DNA from: Aeoliella sp052161615
Lineage (GTDB): Bacteria; Planctomycetota; Planctomycetia; Pirellulales; Lacipirellulaceae
Assembly (NCBI RefSeq): GCF_052161615.1
Contig: NZ_CP197417.1
Coordinates: 2,480,001-2,544,000, forward strand
DNA length: 64,000 nt
Direction: 5' to 3'
Both the position numbers and the translations under genes were made by a program. The number at the start of each line of letters is the position of its first letter. The stretch's first letter is position 1. The notes below the pieces were generated by a model that did no database searches, had not been told where the DNA came from, and saw nothing but the letters and a program-made list of their open reading frames with translations. Of the stretch, positions 34,145 through 43,514 are shown piece by piece.

Positions 34145-35422
34145 CTAGCTCTTCTTCGAACTCTCCTCAAAATCCGCCCACAACTCCGCCGCCGTCTTGC
34201 CGGTGAGCTCTTTCCACACATCGTCATTGTAGCGGTCTTCGCGCATGATGGCGTTGAGCTTGGGGATGATTTCCTCGCCCTTCTGACTCACCAAGTAATT
34301 CAGAAACGAGGCGGTGATCTTGTAGCTGCCGTTGTAGTTGTCTTTAGCAAAATTGACTCGGGGGCGTTGATCGGCAGGCTCGTACTTGAACCAGCGTATG
34401 TAGTCGCAAAGTCCCTCGTAGAGCCAGACTGGATTACGGGGTGAGTTGTACTGCTGCACGACGTGAACCAATTCGTGCACCACGGCACCCTTCGCTTCGC
34501 CGTCCAAATTGCGACTGAACCACACGCCTCCACAATAGACATTCACGCCCTCGGTGTGTGCAATACCATCCATGCTGTTGCGGAAGTAAATAGTGAACTT
34601 GGTGGGTGCATCAAAGCCTTCGCTCGGCAGCATCTTGACGATCTTTGGATACCACGCGCGAACCACTGGCTTGAGCTCCTCGTTCACCCAGCCACGAAGT
34701 TCTGGAGCGCCCGTGGTGTCAAAGAAGATCTCGTACTTGCCGTCGATCTCCATCGAGTCGACATTACTTGGTGGCTCGGCTTTCGCGTACTCGTTGCCAT
34801 CGACGATGTCGATCTCGGTGAAGAACGTATTGCCGTAAGGGCTGCGCTCGTCCGATTTCTGGATGTCGAACAGCAGATAACGAAACTTGCCAACTCCATC
34901 GATCGATACGCCCGTCTGCCCGCGTTTGCCATCCGCAGCTTCGCGCGTGTCGACATCCGCGATTTTCGTCCAACCCGATTCCGCGGGCTCGGCATCGGAC
35001 AGAGCGAGATTCAGCCCCTGAGCATCCTCCGCTGCTCCCCACAGCGTGTAAACCTGTGGCGCGCGATCCGAAGGGTGCCACGAGTAGGAGCTCACCTGCT
35101 CAATGTCGAGTTCCTTGCCCAGGTCCACCAGCACCCGGCCGCCATCGCCACCGAAGAAGAAGCTATGCGCAGGATCGTCGGGGCTGTCGGAGGTGGCCCC
35201 GTCGGTGAGGGTTCCGATGGCGGGTGAACTAGGATCACGTCGACCGTCCACGAGGGTGAGTGTCGCCAGATTGCCAGCATCGGTCGGCGAAGGAGCAGGA
35301 ACGTTCTCAAACTTGAATCTAGGTTTCGCAGCAGCGGCGTCGAGCACATCGACGGTCACCATGGTTTCTCCGTAGGCCACGCTGGCGGCCAATAGTCCAG
35401 TAATACAAAGGAGGGACCGCAT
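34145..35422 (-). CDS. Exported basic-secretory-protein-like metallopeptidase, paralogue 1
   Basis: A 425-residue protein with a signal peptide (MRSLLCITGLLAASVAYGE). The N-terminal half (about 25-215) resembles a discoidin-like beta-sandwich (GGDGGRVLVDLGKELDIEQVSSYSWHPSDR). The C-terminal half is the basic secretory protein / plant-and-bacteria peptidase domain: YFRNSMDGIAHTEG, VHELVHVVQQ with a zinc-binding HELVH at 316-320, and WLYEGLCDYIRWFKYEP with a likely third ligand Glu. The protein closely resembles its neighbour 35805-37082 along the full length, showing tandem gene duplication. Role is likely extracellular proteolysis; the substrate is unknown. Confidence 0.85.
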   Translation of the reverse strand: MRSLLCITGLLAASVAYGETMVTVDVLDAAAAKPRFKFENVPAPSPTDAGNLATLTLVDGRRDPSSPAIGTLTDGATSDSPDDPAHSFFFGGDGGRVLVDLGKELDIEQVSSYSWHPSDRAPQVYTLWGAAEDAQGLNLALSDAEPAESGWTKIADVDTREAADGKRGQTGVSIDGVGKFRYLLFDIQKSDERSPYGNTFFTEIDIVDGNEYAKAEPPSNVDSMEIDGKYEIFFDTTGAPELRGWVNEELKPVVRAWYPKIVKMLPSEGFDAPTKFTIYFRNSMDGIAHTEGVNVYCGGVWFSRNLDGEAKGAVVHELVHVVQQYNSPRNPVWLYEGLCDYIRWFKYEPADQRPRVNFAKDNYNGSYKITASFLNYLVSQKGEEIIPKLNAIMREDRYNDDVWKELTGKTAAELWADFEESSKKS

Positions 35423-35735
35423 CTAAGAAATCTCCAGAACAAAGGTGGGCTAGCGGGCAGAGCGCACAGTCTAATCAGTTCCGTTTTTCGGGGCAACCAG
35501 TTCGGAAAATCTGCATAGCTCCGGGGGAAGACTAGTCGATTGCTAACGCCGCGAGGCACGCCGCAACTCGTCGAGCCCAAATCTCCTACTTCGCATTCGT
35601 CAGTCAGCAACCGCGCAGTCCAATCGCTCTTCACGACCGGCGAGTCACCTATGGCGCGGAGGATCGTCAATAAATCTCACGCTGTTTTCCAAGGTGTGGC
35701 TGTGCCGCTATCCTGCGAACAAACTAGTGATCCAC

Positions 35736-35772
35736 AAAAAAACTCGACCCTCCCGCAAGCAGGAGGGTCGAG
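35736..35772 (-). terminator. Intrinsic terminator of the second BSP gene
   Basis: On the minus strand, arms CTCGACCCTCC and GGGAGGGTCGAG (35743-35772) form a strong stem followed by seven T residues (35736-35742). It ends the transcript of paralogue 2, 33 bases after its stop, so paralogue 1 must have its own promoter. Confidence 0.9.
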
Positions 35773-35804
35773 CCAGTTCTTGCTTTCATTTCGAAGAGGA
35801 CGCC

Positions 35805-37082
35805 TTAGCTCTTCTTCGAACTCTCCTCAAAGTCTGCCCACAATTCCGCGGCCGTCTTGCCGGTGAGTTCGGTCCAGACATCGTCGTTGTATTTTCCTTC
35901 TCGCATGATGGCGTTGAGCTTGGGGATGATCTCCTCCCCCTTCTGGCTCACCAGGTAATTGAGGAACGAGCCGGTGATGCGATAGCTGCCATCGTAGTTG
36001 TCGCGAGTGAAGTTCACGCGAGGGCGTTGATCCTGTGGTTCGTACATAAACCAGCGGATGTAGTCGCACAGTCCTTCGACCAGCCAGCCCGGGTTACGAC
36101 GCGAGCGGTACTGCTGCACCACGTGCACCAGTTCGTGCACCACGGCACCCTTCGCCTCGCCGTCCAGATTGCGACTGAACCACACGCCGGCGCAGTGGAC
36201 ATCGACGCCCTGCGTGTACGCCACGCCGTCCATATCGTTGCGGAAGAAAATGGTGAACTTCGTCGGGGCGTCGAAGCCTTCGCTCGGCAGCATGTCGACG
36301 ATCTTAGGGTACCACTCGCGAACCACCGGCTTCAGCTTCTCGTCGACCCAGCCGCGGAGTTCTGGAGCACCCGTGGTGTCGAAGAAGATCTCGTACTTGT
36401 CGTCGATCACCATCGAGTCGACGTTCCGCAGCGGCTCGGCCTTGGGATACTCCTTGCCATCGACGATGTCGATCTCCGTAAAGAAGGTATTCCCAAACGG
36501 GCTGTTATCGTCCGACTTCTGGATGTCGAGGAGTAAGTAGCGGAACTTGCCCACACCATCAATCGACACGCCGGTTTGCCCTTGCTTGCCGTCGGCCGCG
36601 TCGCGGGTGTCGACCTCCGCGATCTTCGTCCAGCCCGACTCCGAGGGATCGGCATCCGACAGGGCGAGCTTCAGCCCCTTCGCCCCTTCCGCTGCGCCCC
36701 ACAAAGTGTAGACCTGCGGCGAACGGTCCGAAGGGTGCCACGAGTAGGAGTTCACCTGCTCGATGTCGAGTTCCTTGCCCAGGTCCACCAGCACCCGGCC
36801 GCCGTCGCCGCCAAAGAAGAAACTGCTAGCGGGATCGTCGGGCGTATTCGAAGTGCCGCCATCGGTCAGCGTGGCGACCCCCGGTGAGTTGCGATCACGG
36901 CGCCCGTCCACCAGTGACAGCTTCGCCACATTGCCAGCGTCGGTCGCCGAAGGAGCGGGGACGTTCTCAAACTTAAAACCAGGTTTCGCGGCAGCGGCGT
37001 CGAGCACGTCGACGGTCACCTTAGCTTCCCCGTGGGCCACGCTGGCCAATAATAGACCAGCCAATAAAAGGAGGCAGCGCAT
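35805..37082 (-). CDS. Exported basic-secretory-protein-like metallopeptidase, paralogue 2
   Basis: 425 residues from ATG 37082 (the frame is open to 37112). It has a signal peptide (MRCLLLLAGLLLASVAHGE), a discoidin-like N-terminal domain and a basic-secretory-protein peptidase domain with VHELVHVVQQ and EGLCDYIRWFMYEP. Most residues are identical to paralogue 1; differences cluster at surface-type positions, and the C terminus ELWADFEESSKKS is identical. Both genes point the same way but are separated by a 380-base gap holding a strong terminator, so they can be regulated apart. Upstream sequences before the two starts are also alike, indicating duplication of the whole unit. Confidence 0.85.
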   Translation of the reverse strand: MRCLLLLAGLLLASVAHGEAKVTVDVLDAAAAKPGFKFENVPAPSATDAGNVAKLSLVDGRRDRNSPGVATLTDGGTSNTPDDPASSFFFGGDGGRVLVDLGKELDIEQVNSYSWHPSDRSPQVYTLWGAAEGAKGLKLALSDADPSESGWTKIAEVDTRDAADGKQGQTGVSIDGVGKFRYLLLDIQKSDDNSPFGNTFFTEIDIVDGKEYPKAEPLRNVDSMVIDDKYEIFFDTTGAPELRGWVDEKLKPVVREWYPKIVDMLPSEGFDAPTKFTIFFRNDMDGVAYTQGVDVHCAGVWFSRNLDGEAKGAVVHELVHVVQQYRSRRNPGWLVEGLCDYIRWFMYEPQDQRPRVNFTRDNYDGSYRITGSFLNYLVSQKGEEIIPKLNAIMREGKYNDDVWTELTGKTAAELWADFEESSKKS

Positions 37083-37305
37083 CGTAAACATCTCCAAGTC
37101 GAAGGTGGGCACAGGGCAGTCCGACTAGTGTAATCAGTTCCGATTTTGGGGACCAGCAGTGCCACAAATCGGTAGCGAAGGCCATGTCGCTAGCACCACC
37201 CGCGACGGCCGCAACTCGTCTAGCCCGATTTTCGCCGATGTCCTAAGCTTCACCAATTCGCAATCGGCAAGGATGTTCATCGGGGCCCATGGAGGGGCAA
37301 CTGCG

Positions 37306-38388
37306 ATGCAGCGGCTTATTTCCTCGGCGCTCATGGTCGCCATTTTCGGCGGTGGCGGCTGGATGTTCCTCAAGGGTTTGCACCTCGAGGATATCCAGCA
37401 GATCCTCGTCTCCGGCAAAGCCCCCGACTTCGGCGGCACCCCTCAGCCGTACCCGACTCAGGGACTTCCGACTGCGACGCCCGCCTGGAATCCCCCGCCC
37501 GGGGCGACCATCAAGATCGCCTCGTTCAACATTCAAGTGTTTGGCGATGCGAAGGCCGGGAAGCCTTACGTCATCGACACCATCTGTCAGATTATCAGCA
37601 ACTTCGACATCGTCGCGATTCAAGAGATTCGCACGCAGGACGATCTGTTCATTCCGAAGTTCGTGCAACGCCTCAATCAACTTTCGGGGCGCCAGTACGA
37701 TTCCCGCGTGGGGCCAAGAATCGGAAACACGACGAGCACCGAACAGTACGCCTATATTTTCGACACCGCACGGGTCGAAGTGCATCCGAATTACGTCTAC
37801 ACGGTTCGCGATCCAGACAACATGCTCCACCGCGAGCCGATGGTGGCGTTCTTCGCCACGCGCGGCGTTGCAAATCCGGCGGATCGATTTACCTTCATGC
37901 TGGTAAACACCCACACGGATCCTGAGTTGGCGAAAGAGGAGATGGACGCCCTCGCTCAAGTCTACTCCGTCGTTCGCCGCCAACCCTTGGGGTCGGCCAT
38001 GTCGACCGAGGACGACATCATCCTGCTCGGCGACTTCAACACCAAGGTGCCGAGCGCCCCGCCCGGCTCGTACGGGCGATCGAGTCGGCCGCTTACGCCG
38101 GCGGACCTGGCAGGCCTCGGGCAGATTCCGGACATCTATCCGGTGATCCAGAACGAACCGACGAACGTCGTCAAATCGTATCTGCACGACAACATCCTGT
38201 TCCACCGCCCCAGCACCGCCGAGTTCACAGGGCGAGGTGGTGTGTACGACATCCAGTCGATCCATGGCCTCACGCTCGACCAAGCGCAGCAGGTGTCCGA
38301 CCACTTGCCCGTATGGGGAGAGTTCTCCGTCACCGAGGCGGGGTTGTCGAATCGCGTGGCGACCGGCGTAGGTGCTGTCCCTCGCTAG
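37306..38388 (+). CDS. Endonuclease/exonuclease/phosphatase family protein, membrane-anchored
   Basis: A 360-residue protein from ATG 37306, chosen because GGAGG lies nine to ten bases upstream. One N-terminal hydrophobic helix (SALMVAIFGGGGWMFLKGL) is followed by a Pro-rich linker and a DNase I-like domain: IKIASFNIQVFG, IVAIQEIRT with the catalytic Glu, FTFMLVNTHTD, IILLGDFNTK with catalytic Asp and Asn, and VSDHLPVW with the final Asp-His. The family cleaves phosphodiesters in DNA, RNA or lipids. Location outside the cytoplasmic membrane suggests nutrient phosphodiester or extracellular DNA breakdown, but the substrate is not readable from sequence. Confidence 0.85.
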   Translation: MQRLISSALMVAIFGGGGWMFLKGLHLEDIQQILVSGKAPDFGGTPQPYPTQGLPTATPAWNPPPGATIKIASFNIQVFGDAKAGKPYVIDTICQIISNFDIVAIQEIRTQDDLFIPKFVQRLNQLSGRQYDSRVGPRIGNTTSTEQYAYIFDTARVEVHPNYVYTVRDPDNMLHREPMVAFFATRGVANPADRFTFMLVNTHTDPELAKEEMDALAQVYSVVRRQPLGSAMSTEDDIILLGDFNTKVPSAPPGSYGRSSRPLTPADLAGLGQIPDIYPVIQNEPTNVVKSYLHDNILFHRPSTAEFTGRGGVYDIQSIHGLTLDQAQQVSDHLPVWGEFSVTEAGLSNRVATGVGAVPR

Positions 38389-38514
38389 CACGCCGTTTCT
38401 CGCTGGTTTCGCGAGGCTCCACGAAGTTCCGAATCGGTGGTAAGATTGCGGGCATGGCGTCCCTGGGTCGCCCGAGCGTTCCCGCCCTTCGAACTCCGCC
38501 GACTTCGCCTCGCC

Positions 38515-39582
38515 GTGGCCACCATCTTCTACAGCATCATGGGAGAAGGTCGCGGACACGCCGCCCGCGCGCGGACCATCGTCGAAGAACTCCGGCAGCG
38601 TCACCGCATCGTGCTCTACACGTCGCACGACGCGCTGGAATTCCTTCGCAAGCAGTACCACGACGTCGCGGACGTCGAAGTCCGCGAGATCCCCGGGCTC
38701 AAGTTCCACTACTCGGAGAAGCGGCTCGATCTTTTGAAGACGATTCGCGAAGGACTTGGTGTGTGGTGGAAGCAGAAGAAACTCGTTAAGCCGATCGCCA
38801 ACGACATCGCCCGCGACAAGCCAGATCTTGTCATCAGCGACTTCGAGCCGCTCGTACCTCGTGCGGCGCATCTCGCGAGTATTCCGGTGGTGAGTTTCGA
38901 TCATCAGCATTTCTTGGTGGCGTACGATTTGTCGTCCCTTCCGTCGCAGCTCCAGTGGTGGGCTCGCAGCATGCGACTCGCGGTCTGGATGTTCGACATT
39001 CGCGAACAGAAAACCGTGGTGAGCGCGTTCTATCGCCCACCACTCAAAGCGGGATACGAGCAAGTGGTCCAGGTCGGACCGCTGCTGCGTCCTTCGATTC
39101 GGACGCGAACTCCTTCCGCGGGCGATTTCCTTCTTAGCTACTTGCGCCGGCAAACGCCCGAGCCTGTGGTCGAGATCCTCGCGAATCTCGGCATGCCTAT
39201 TCGCATCTACGGCCTCGGCGCCCGCCCCCCGCAGGGGTCTGCCGTGTTTTGCGAGGTTGATGAGAACGCATTTACCGAGGACCTCGTCCATTGCCATTCG
39301 GTAATCGCGGCGGCGGGAAACCAGCTCCTAGGCGAGTCGCTGTATCTTGGTAAGCCTTTCTTTGCGTTGCCCGAGGACAAGCACTTCGAGCAGTGCATCA
39401 ACGCCTGCTTTCTCAAGCAACTCGGCGGTGGCGATTGGTCGGCGATCGAGCACGTCAAACGCGAGCAGCTCGAAGAGTTCCTCGTCGACGCCGAAGTCTA
39501 TCGCGAAAACCTCGCAGGTCGTCGCGACGAGTTCGACGGCACCGACGCCGCGGTCGAAGCGATTGAAAGCATGTTAAAGTAA
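38515..39582 (+). CDS. Glycosyltransferase of the MJ1255/VC2487 (GT-B) family
   Basis: About 355 residues from GTG 38515; another GTG at 38437 is possible but the family fold begins with ATIFYSIMGEGRGHAARA. This opening glycine-rich loop, the DLVISDFEPLVPRAAH segment, and the nucleotide-sugar half with FCEVDENAFTEDLVHCHSVIAAAGNQLLGESLYLGKPFFALPEDKHFEQ are typical GT-B, MurG-like features. The C-terminal motif with Glu and Gln contacts the donor ribose. Acceptor and donor are unknown. It stands alone, convergent with the S9 peptidase gene; a palindromic repeat pair fills the gap. Confidence 0.8.
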   Translation: MATIFYSIMGEGRGHAARARTIVEELRQRHRIVLYTSHDALEFLRKQYHDVADVEVREIPGLKFHYSEKRLDLLKTIREGLGVWWKQKKLVKPIANDIARDKPDLVISDFEPLVPRAAHLASIPVVSFDHQHFLVAYDLSSLPSQLQWWARSMRLAVWMFDIREQKTVVSAFYRPPLKAGYEQVVQVGPLLRPSIRTRTPSAGDFLLSYLRRQTPEPVVEILANLGMPIRIYGLGARPPQGSAVFCEVDENAFTEDLVHCHSVIAAAGNQLLGESLYLGKPFFALPEDKHFEQCINACFLKQLGGGDWSAIEHVKREQLEEFLVDAEVYRENLAGRRDEFDGTDAAVEAIESMLK

Positions 39583-39592
39583 CAGTTTTTTG

Positions 39593-39659
39593 GTAGCCGG
39601 ACTCGCAAGAGTTCGGGACGTTCAGAATTGGCAGCCGGAAGTCTTGCGACTCCCGCTAC
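39593..39659. repeat. Inverted pair of palindromic repeats between convergent genes, family E
   Basis: The unit GTAGCCGGACTCGCAAGAGT (39593-39612, continuing TCGGG) returns inverted at 39635-39659 as CCGGAAGTCTTGCGACTCCC. Each unit is itself a small hairpin. The gap between the two stop codons is entirely this element. Confidence 0.85.
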
Positions 39660-39660
39660 T

Positions 39661-41733
39661 TCAGTGGTTCTCCGCCGTGGTCGATTCCACCGCTCGGTGG
39701 CTCGTGGCATGGAGGTGCTCCATCAAAAAGTCGCGCTTCCGCCGATCGACGTACGGCGTGAACGTATCGTGGCCGCGACCGGGAACGACCAGAAACTCAA
39801 AATCCTTTTCCGCGTTAATCAGGGCATTGACCACCTGCATGGTCGACGCGGGGTCGACGTTCTTGTCGAGTTCGCCGACGATCAGGAATAGCTTGCCTTC
39901 CAGTCGATGGGCGTTGGTGACGTTCGACTGCTCGGCGTAGTGGGGGCCAATGGGCCAGCCCATCCACAGTTCGTTCCACCAGATCTTGTCCATGCGATTG
40001 TCGTGGCAGCCACAGCTGGAAACAGCCACTTTGTAAAAATCGCCATGCCACAACAGCGCGGCCATCGCGCTCTGTGCTCCAGCCGAGTGCCCCATGACTC
40101 CCACGCGCGACAGATCCATCTGCGGATACTGCTCGGCGGCGGCTTTCATCCACAGTTTGCGATCCGGAAGGCCCGCGTCGACGAGGTTCTTCGCCGCGAC
40201 ATCTTGAAACTTCTTCGAGCGATTGGATGTCCCCAGTCCATCAATCTGCACGACGATAAACCCAAGCTCCGCGAGTCGCTGCTGATTGTGGATCGTGTAG
40301 AAGTCCTTCGGAACGAAAGAGCCATGGGGTCCGGCGTAGAGGTCCTCGACGATGGGATACTTGCGGCTCTCGTCGAACTCCGTGGGCCGGAAGATCACAC
40401 CGTAGATGTCAGTCTCGCCATCGCGCGCCTTGGCGACGAAACGCTCGGGAGCACGCCAGCCGAGGGCTTCGAGCGAACCGAGGTCCGACTGCTCGAGCTC
40501 CTTCACCAAGCTGCCGTCGCTGGTTTTGCGAAGCTCGACCACAGGTGGCAGGTCGACGCGCGAGTAGGTGTCGACCAGATACTCGCGATCGGGGGAGTAG
40601 GTAATGCGATGATTTCCGTCCCCGGCGGTCATGACCACCAGACCCTGGCCATCAAAGCCAATGCGGCAGTGATGGATGTAGTAAGGATCCTGCTCGGGGT
40701 GAATGCCGCTTGCGCGAAACCAAATCTCGCGTTTCTCGGGATCGACAAAATCCACTCCCCGCACGACCCACTCGCCCTGGGTGATCGGGTTCTTCACGTC
40801 GCCCGACTCGAGGTCGACGAGGTACAGGTGGTTCCAACCATCGCGCTCGCTCATCCACACCAGTTCGTCGGTGTCGTCGAGGTAGTAGGCGAAGTGCTTG
40901 TGGGCGTAGTCGATGAAGGTTGGCTGTTTGTCTTCGACCACAACTTGCACGTCGCCCGTTGCCGCATCGACCTTCAGCACTCGGGCGACTTGGTGGCCGC
41001 GCTCGTTGTAGTAGCAGGTGAAGTGCTCGCTTTCGGGATCCCAACGCACTTCGCCGATTTCCCACGGGTTGTCGAACAGCTTGTTCGAGACCGCAATCTC
41101 CTTTACTTCGTCAACGCGAAATAACTTTGGTCGGCGGAGCGGGATGTCGTCGCCTGGCTTTAGGTAGTGGTACGAATCGAGCTTCGGCTGTAGCTGGTCA
41201 CCAGGCGAGGACTCGATGAGGTGCACACGACGATCGCCGCCCGCTTTGGTTTGCATGGCGACGAACGAGGTTGAGTCGGGCGACCAGTACACGCGACCCT
41301 CGTAGTCGTTGCCCTCTACGCCATCGGTGGTGAGCTGTTGCTCCTCGCCCGTTTCGCGATTCTTGAGCCATAGGTTGTGCTCGCGAGCTTCGACTCGCCA
41401 CTTGCCATCGGGCGACATTCGTCTTGCGCGGGCGTGGCGCTGACGGGCTTCGGGTCGCCAAGCGGGTTGGGTGTCTTTGGGATGTGCATCGCTGGCGACG
41501 ACTTCCTGAGTTCCGCTGGCGCAATCCACCAGCACCAGCTCCTCCCCCTGCCCCGCGAGCGGTCGGCGGTACCAGAACTGGTTCGGCGAACTCCACTGCG
41601 GATCGACCGAGGCCGCCGACCACTTGTCGCGGAATCGCTCGTCGATCTTGTGGGCAGCCGACTGGTCGAACGCCACGGCGGAGGCTTCCAAGGAGAACAG
41701 CAAACACAAAGCGATCGTCGCACGCTCGAGCAT
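39661..41733 (-). CDS. Exported S9 family (dipeptidyl peptidase IV-like) serine peptidase
   Basis: About 690 residues from ATG 41733, which gives a signal peptide (ATIALCLLFSLEASAVA); the frame is open far upstream but without a plausible N terminus. The N-terminal part is the DPP IV beta-propeller (RRMSPDGKWRVEA, YWSPDSTSFVAM, DDTDELVWMSERDGWNHLYLVD). The C-terminal alpha/beta-hydrolase domain carries MGHSAGAQSA with the nucleophile Ser, GELDKNVDP with the Asp and GRGHDTF with the His. Typical DPP IV uses G-W-S-Y-G-G; here it is G-H-S-A-G-A, so substrate range may differ. Likely a periplasmic or secreted peptidase acting on short peptides. Confidence 0.88.
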   Translation of the reverse strand: MLERATIALCLLFSLEASAVAFDQSAAHKIDERFRDKWSAASVDPQWSSPNQFWYRRPLAGQGEELVLVDCASGTQEVVASDAHPKDTQPAWRPEARQRHARARRMSPDGKWRVEAREHNLWLKNRETGEEQQLTTDGVEGNDYEGRVYWSPDSTSFVAMQTKAGGDRRVHLIESSPGDQLQPKLDSYHYLKPGDDIPLRRPKLFRVDEVKEIAVSNKLFDNPWEIGEVRWDPESEHFTCYYNERGHQVARVLKVDAATGDVQVVVEDKQPTFIDYAHKHFAYYLDDTDELVWMSERDGWNHLYLVDLESGDVKNPITQGEWVVRGVDFVDPEKREIWFRASGIHPEQDPYYIHHCRIGFDGQGLVVMTAGDGNHRITYSPDREYLVDTYSRVDLPPVVELRKTSDGSLVKELEQSDLGSLEALGWRAPERFVAKARDGETDIYGVIFRPTEFDESRKYPIVEDLYAGPHGSFVPKDFYTIHNQQRLAELGFIVVQIDGLGTSNRSKKFQDVAAKNLVDAGLPDRKLWMKAAAEQYPQMDLSRVGVMGHSAGAQSAMAALLWHGDFYKVAVSSCGCHDNRMDKIWWNELWMGWPIGPHYAEQSNVTNAHRLEGKLFLIVGELDKNVDPASTMQVVNALINAEKDFEFLVVPGRGHDTFTPYVDRRKRDFLMEHLHATSHRAVESTTAENH

Positions 41734-41828
41734 CAGGAACCTCGCGTAACGTAGCGCAGGAGAAATCACTGGCCCGGGGGCCAAAGGCTGCATTGTACAC
41801 AATGTCGCGCCGGGTCGCAGCGGGTGAA

Positions 41829-42410
41829 TTAATAGCCTGGTCCGCGGAGATCGATGGTCCCCGCCGGCCAGCCCTCGCGAGTTGCTGGATAGCGCATGAT
41901 CCGCTGGTCTTTGAAGGGACACTTCGTCGGATCGTCGCCGAGCGAGTTGATAAAGGTGTTGTCGACCGCCACAGCTCCGAGTCGCGAATAGAACTGACTG
42001 ACGACCTCGCTGGTTTGGAACAGCGAGAATGGCAAACGCCCGTCGTCGACTGCCCGCCAAGCTTCGTGCACCAGCCGCTCGCCCATCCGCTGGCCTCGAT
42101 ACGCAGGATCGGTGCAGACGGAGCCGAGCGCAGCGATCGTCATCTCGCCCAGCGAAGTGCTGATGGTCCGAGGAAAAACAATCGCGTGTCCCACGACTTG
42201 GGTTCCATCGCGAATCACTAGCGAACGGCTTTCGAGACCCGCCGGGGGATTCGAGTCGCCACGGTTGGTTCGCACGACGCCCGCTCGGTCATCGGCGGTC
42301 ACCCCAGGCTTCGGCCAAACCCTCGCAATCAGTTCGCCAATGGCAAGCGCCTCCGCGCGAGTCATCTCGCTGGTGAGCAAGGTTTCGATGGGAAGCGGCG
42401 ATGAATCCAT
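41829..42410 (-). CDS. GNAT family N-acetyltransferase
   Basis: 193 residues from ATG 42410; starts at 42419 and 42425 are also possible. The GNAT fold is seen in VVGHAIVFPRTI, MTIAALGSVCTDPAYRGQRMGERLVHEAW with the acetyl-CoA-binding Q/R-x-x-G-x-G/A-type loop (YRGQRMGE), and FSLFQTSEVVSQFYSRLGAVAVD. The last part, with ending PAGTIDLRGPGY, is family-specific and resembles YpeA/eis-like enzymes with an uncharacterised acceptor. Function beyond acyl transfer is unknown. It is on the same strand as the S9 peptidase, 95 bases upstream. Confidence 0.85.
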   Translation of the reverse strand: MDSSPLPIETLLTSEMTRAEALAIGELIARVWPKPGVTADDRAGVVRTNRGDSNPPAGLESRSLVIRDGTQVVGHAIVFPRTISTSLGEMTIAALGSVCTDPAYRGQRMGERLVHEAWRAVDDGRLPFSLFQTSEVVSQFYSRLGAVAVDNTFINSLGDDPTKCPFKDQRIMRYPATREGWPAGTIDLRGPGY

Positions 42411-42548
42411 AACACTCATAAGCATGCAAAAACGCGCGCAGCTCCGCCCGAGGCGAAGGAGTTCGATCGTCAATTATAGGACACGCGTGGACCACGTCAG
42501 ATAGCGATTGTAAGGGTTAAAACGTGCAGGCTTTCACGAGTCTCCGGC

Positions 42549-42590
42549 GAGCGGGGCCCGTTAGGGCCGTGGTGATTCTAACCCTCGATT
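42549..42590. repeat. Intergenic repeat, family A, copy 2
   Basis: Matches 3032-3079 with a few substitutions: GAGCGGGGCCCGT, AGGGCCGTGGTGA and ACCCTCGAT in the same order. Confidence 0.8.
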
Positions 42591-42610
42591 TCGCTCCCCT
42601 TGATCGCACG

Positions 42611-42773
42611 AATAAAGTCGCACTTTCGTGACTTTTTCATTGGGTGCGACTTTACTCTCTTTGTGAAAACTGGTGAGCGGGAAAAAGTATCGTGTTTTTT
42701 CGGCTGAAGTCATGGTGTGGTGGTTCGGGCGAAAAGAATAAAGTCGCAGGGGTGAGCCGCAGGTGCGACTTTA
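42611..42773. repeat. Two hairpins built on the same AAAGTCGCA word
   Basis: Hairpin 1 has arms TAAAGTCGCAC (42613-42623) and GTGCGACTTTA (42644-42654). Hairpin 2 has arms TAAAGTCGCA (42739-42748) and TGCGACTTTA (42764-42773). Both are preceded by GAA and lie 126 bases apart. Confidence 0.85.
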
Positions 42774-42886
42774 CTAGCGGGAAGGGAGTAGGCCGGATCA
42801 AGCTCCGAGCCGATCCGGCGCTTGGCGTGCTCCCGATTCGTAACGTTTCCGATTCGTAAGTTGCACCGAGACCTAGCTCCGAAGGA

Positions 42887-43059
42887 GCGCGCTTTGAAAG
42901 CCCAGGACGAAGTCCTGGGGGGATGATTAGATGTTGATGATTAGCTCTGAAAGAGCGCGCTAAATTACGCCAGCGCACATGGGTAGCGCGTCCCTTCGGG
43001 ACTAACGGTTTGACGGGCGATGGTTTCCCAGGGCTTCGCCCTGGGCTTTCAAAGCGCGC
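42887..43059. repeat. Inverted pair, family F
   Basis: GCGCGCTTTGAAAGCCCAGG at 42887-42906 followed by a CGAAG hairpin to 42920; the inverse, ending GGGCTTTCAAAGCGCGC, lies at 43027-43059. Each copy contains its own hairpin (CCCAGG/CCTGGG). Confidence 0.85.
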
Positions 43060-43514
43060 CACTTCGTGGCTACCGGACGAATGGGGAGCACATTGCTCTT
43101 GTGTCCGTGTCACTCCGAACGGCCTTTTTCCTAGCCAAACGGCACGACGGAGGAATCGGCGCTGCCGAGCGAGGCCACGCGGTGACTTGCAGCAGGTCGC
43201 TGGTACATGCTCTTCGAATTGGAAGGCCTTGTTCTACTAGAGGCGAGATTTCTCGGTCGCAGGGCTCCTGTCGAAATGACATGTTTGGGGGAGGTCTGTA
43301 AGTGGCTCTGTTTCTCCTTTCATTTCAGCGTCCATTGCCGGGTCGGCGCTCCGCTTGATCCGGCTTACTTCAGAATTAGAACATGGGCGCGAGTACTTTC
43401 TAGTCCCTTTTTGGAACGTTTGTACATTTTCTCGAAATTTCCAAAAGGGTTCAGAAATCCGGGAAGAATGCGGAGAAAAGTGGTGTGATCCTTCCAGCCA
43501 CGGAGTGGCGAAAG

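Noticed and set aside
37243..39297. 684-residue open frame on the minus strand
   Set aside because: It lies opposite two well-supported genes (DNase I-like protein and glycosyltransferase), has no recognisable domain, and its Arg/His/Val-rich composition is typical of an antisense shadow in GC-rich DNA.
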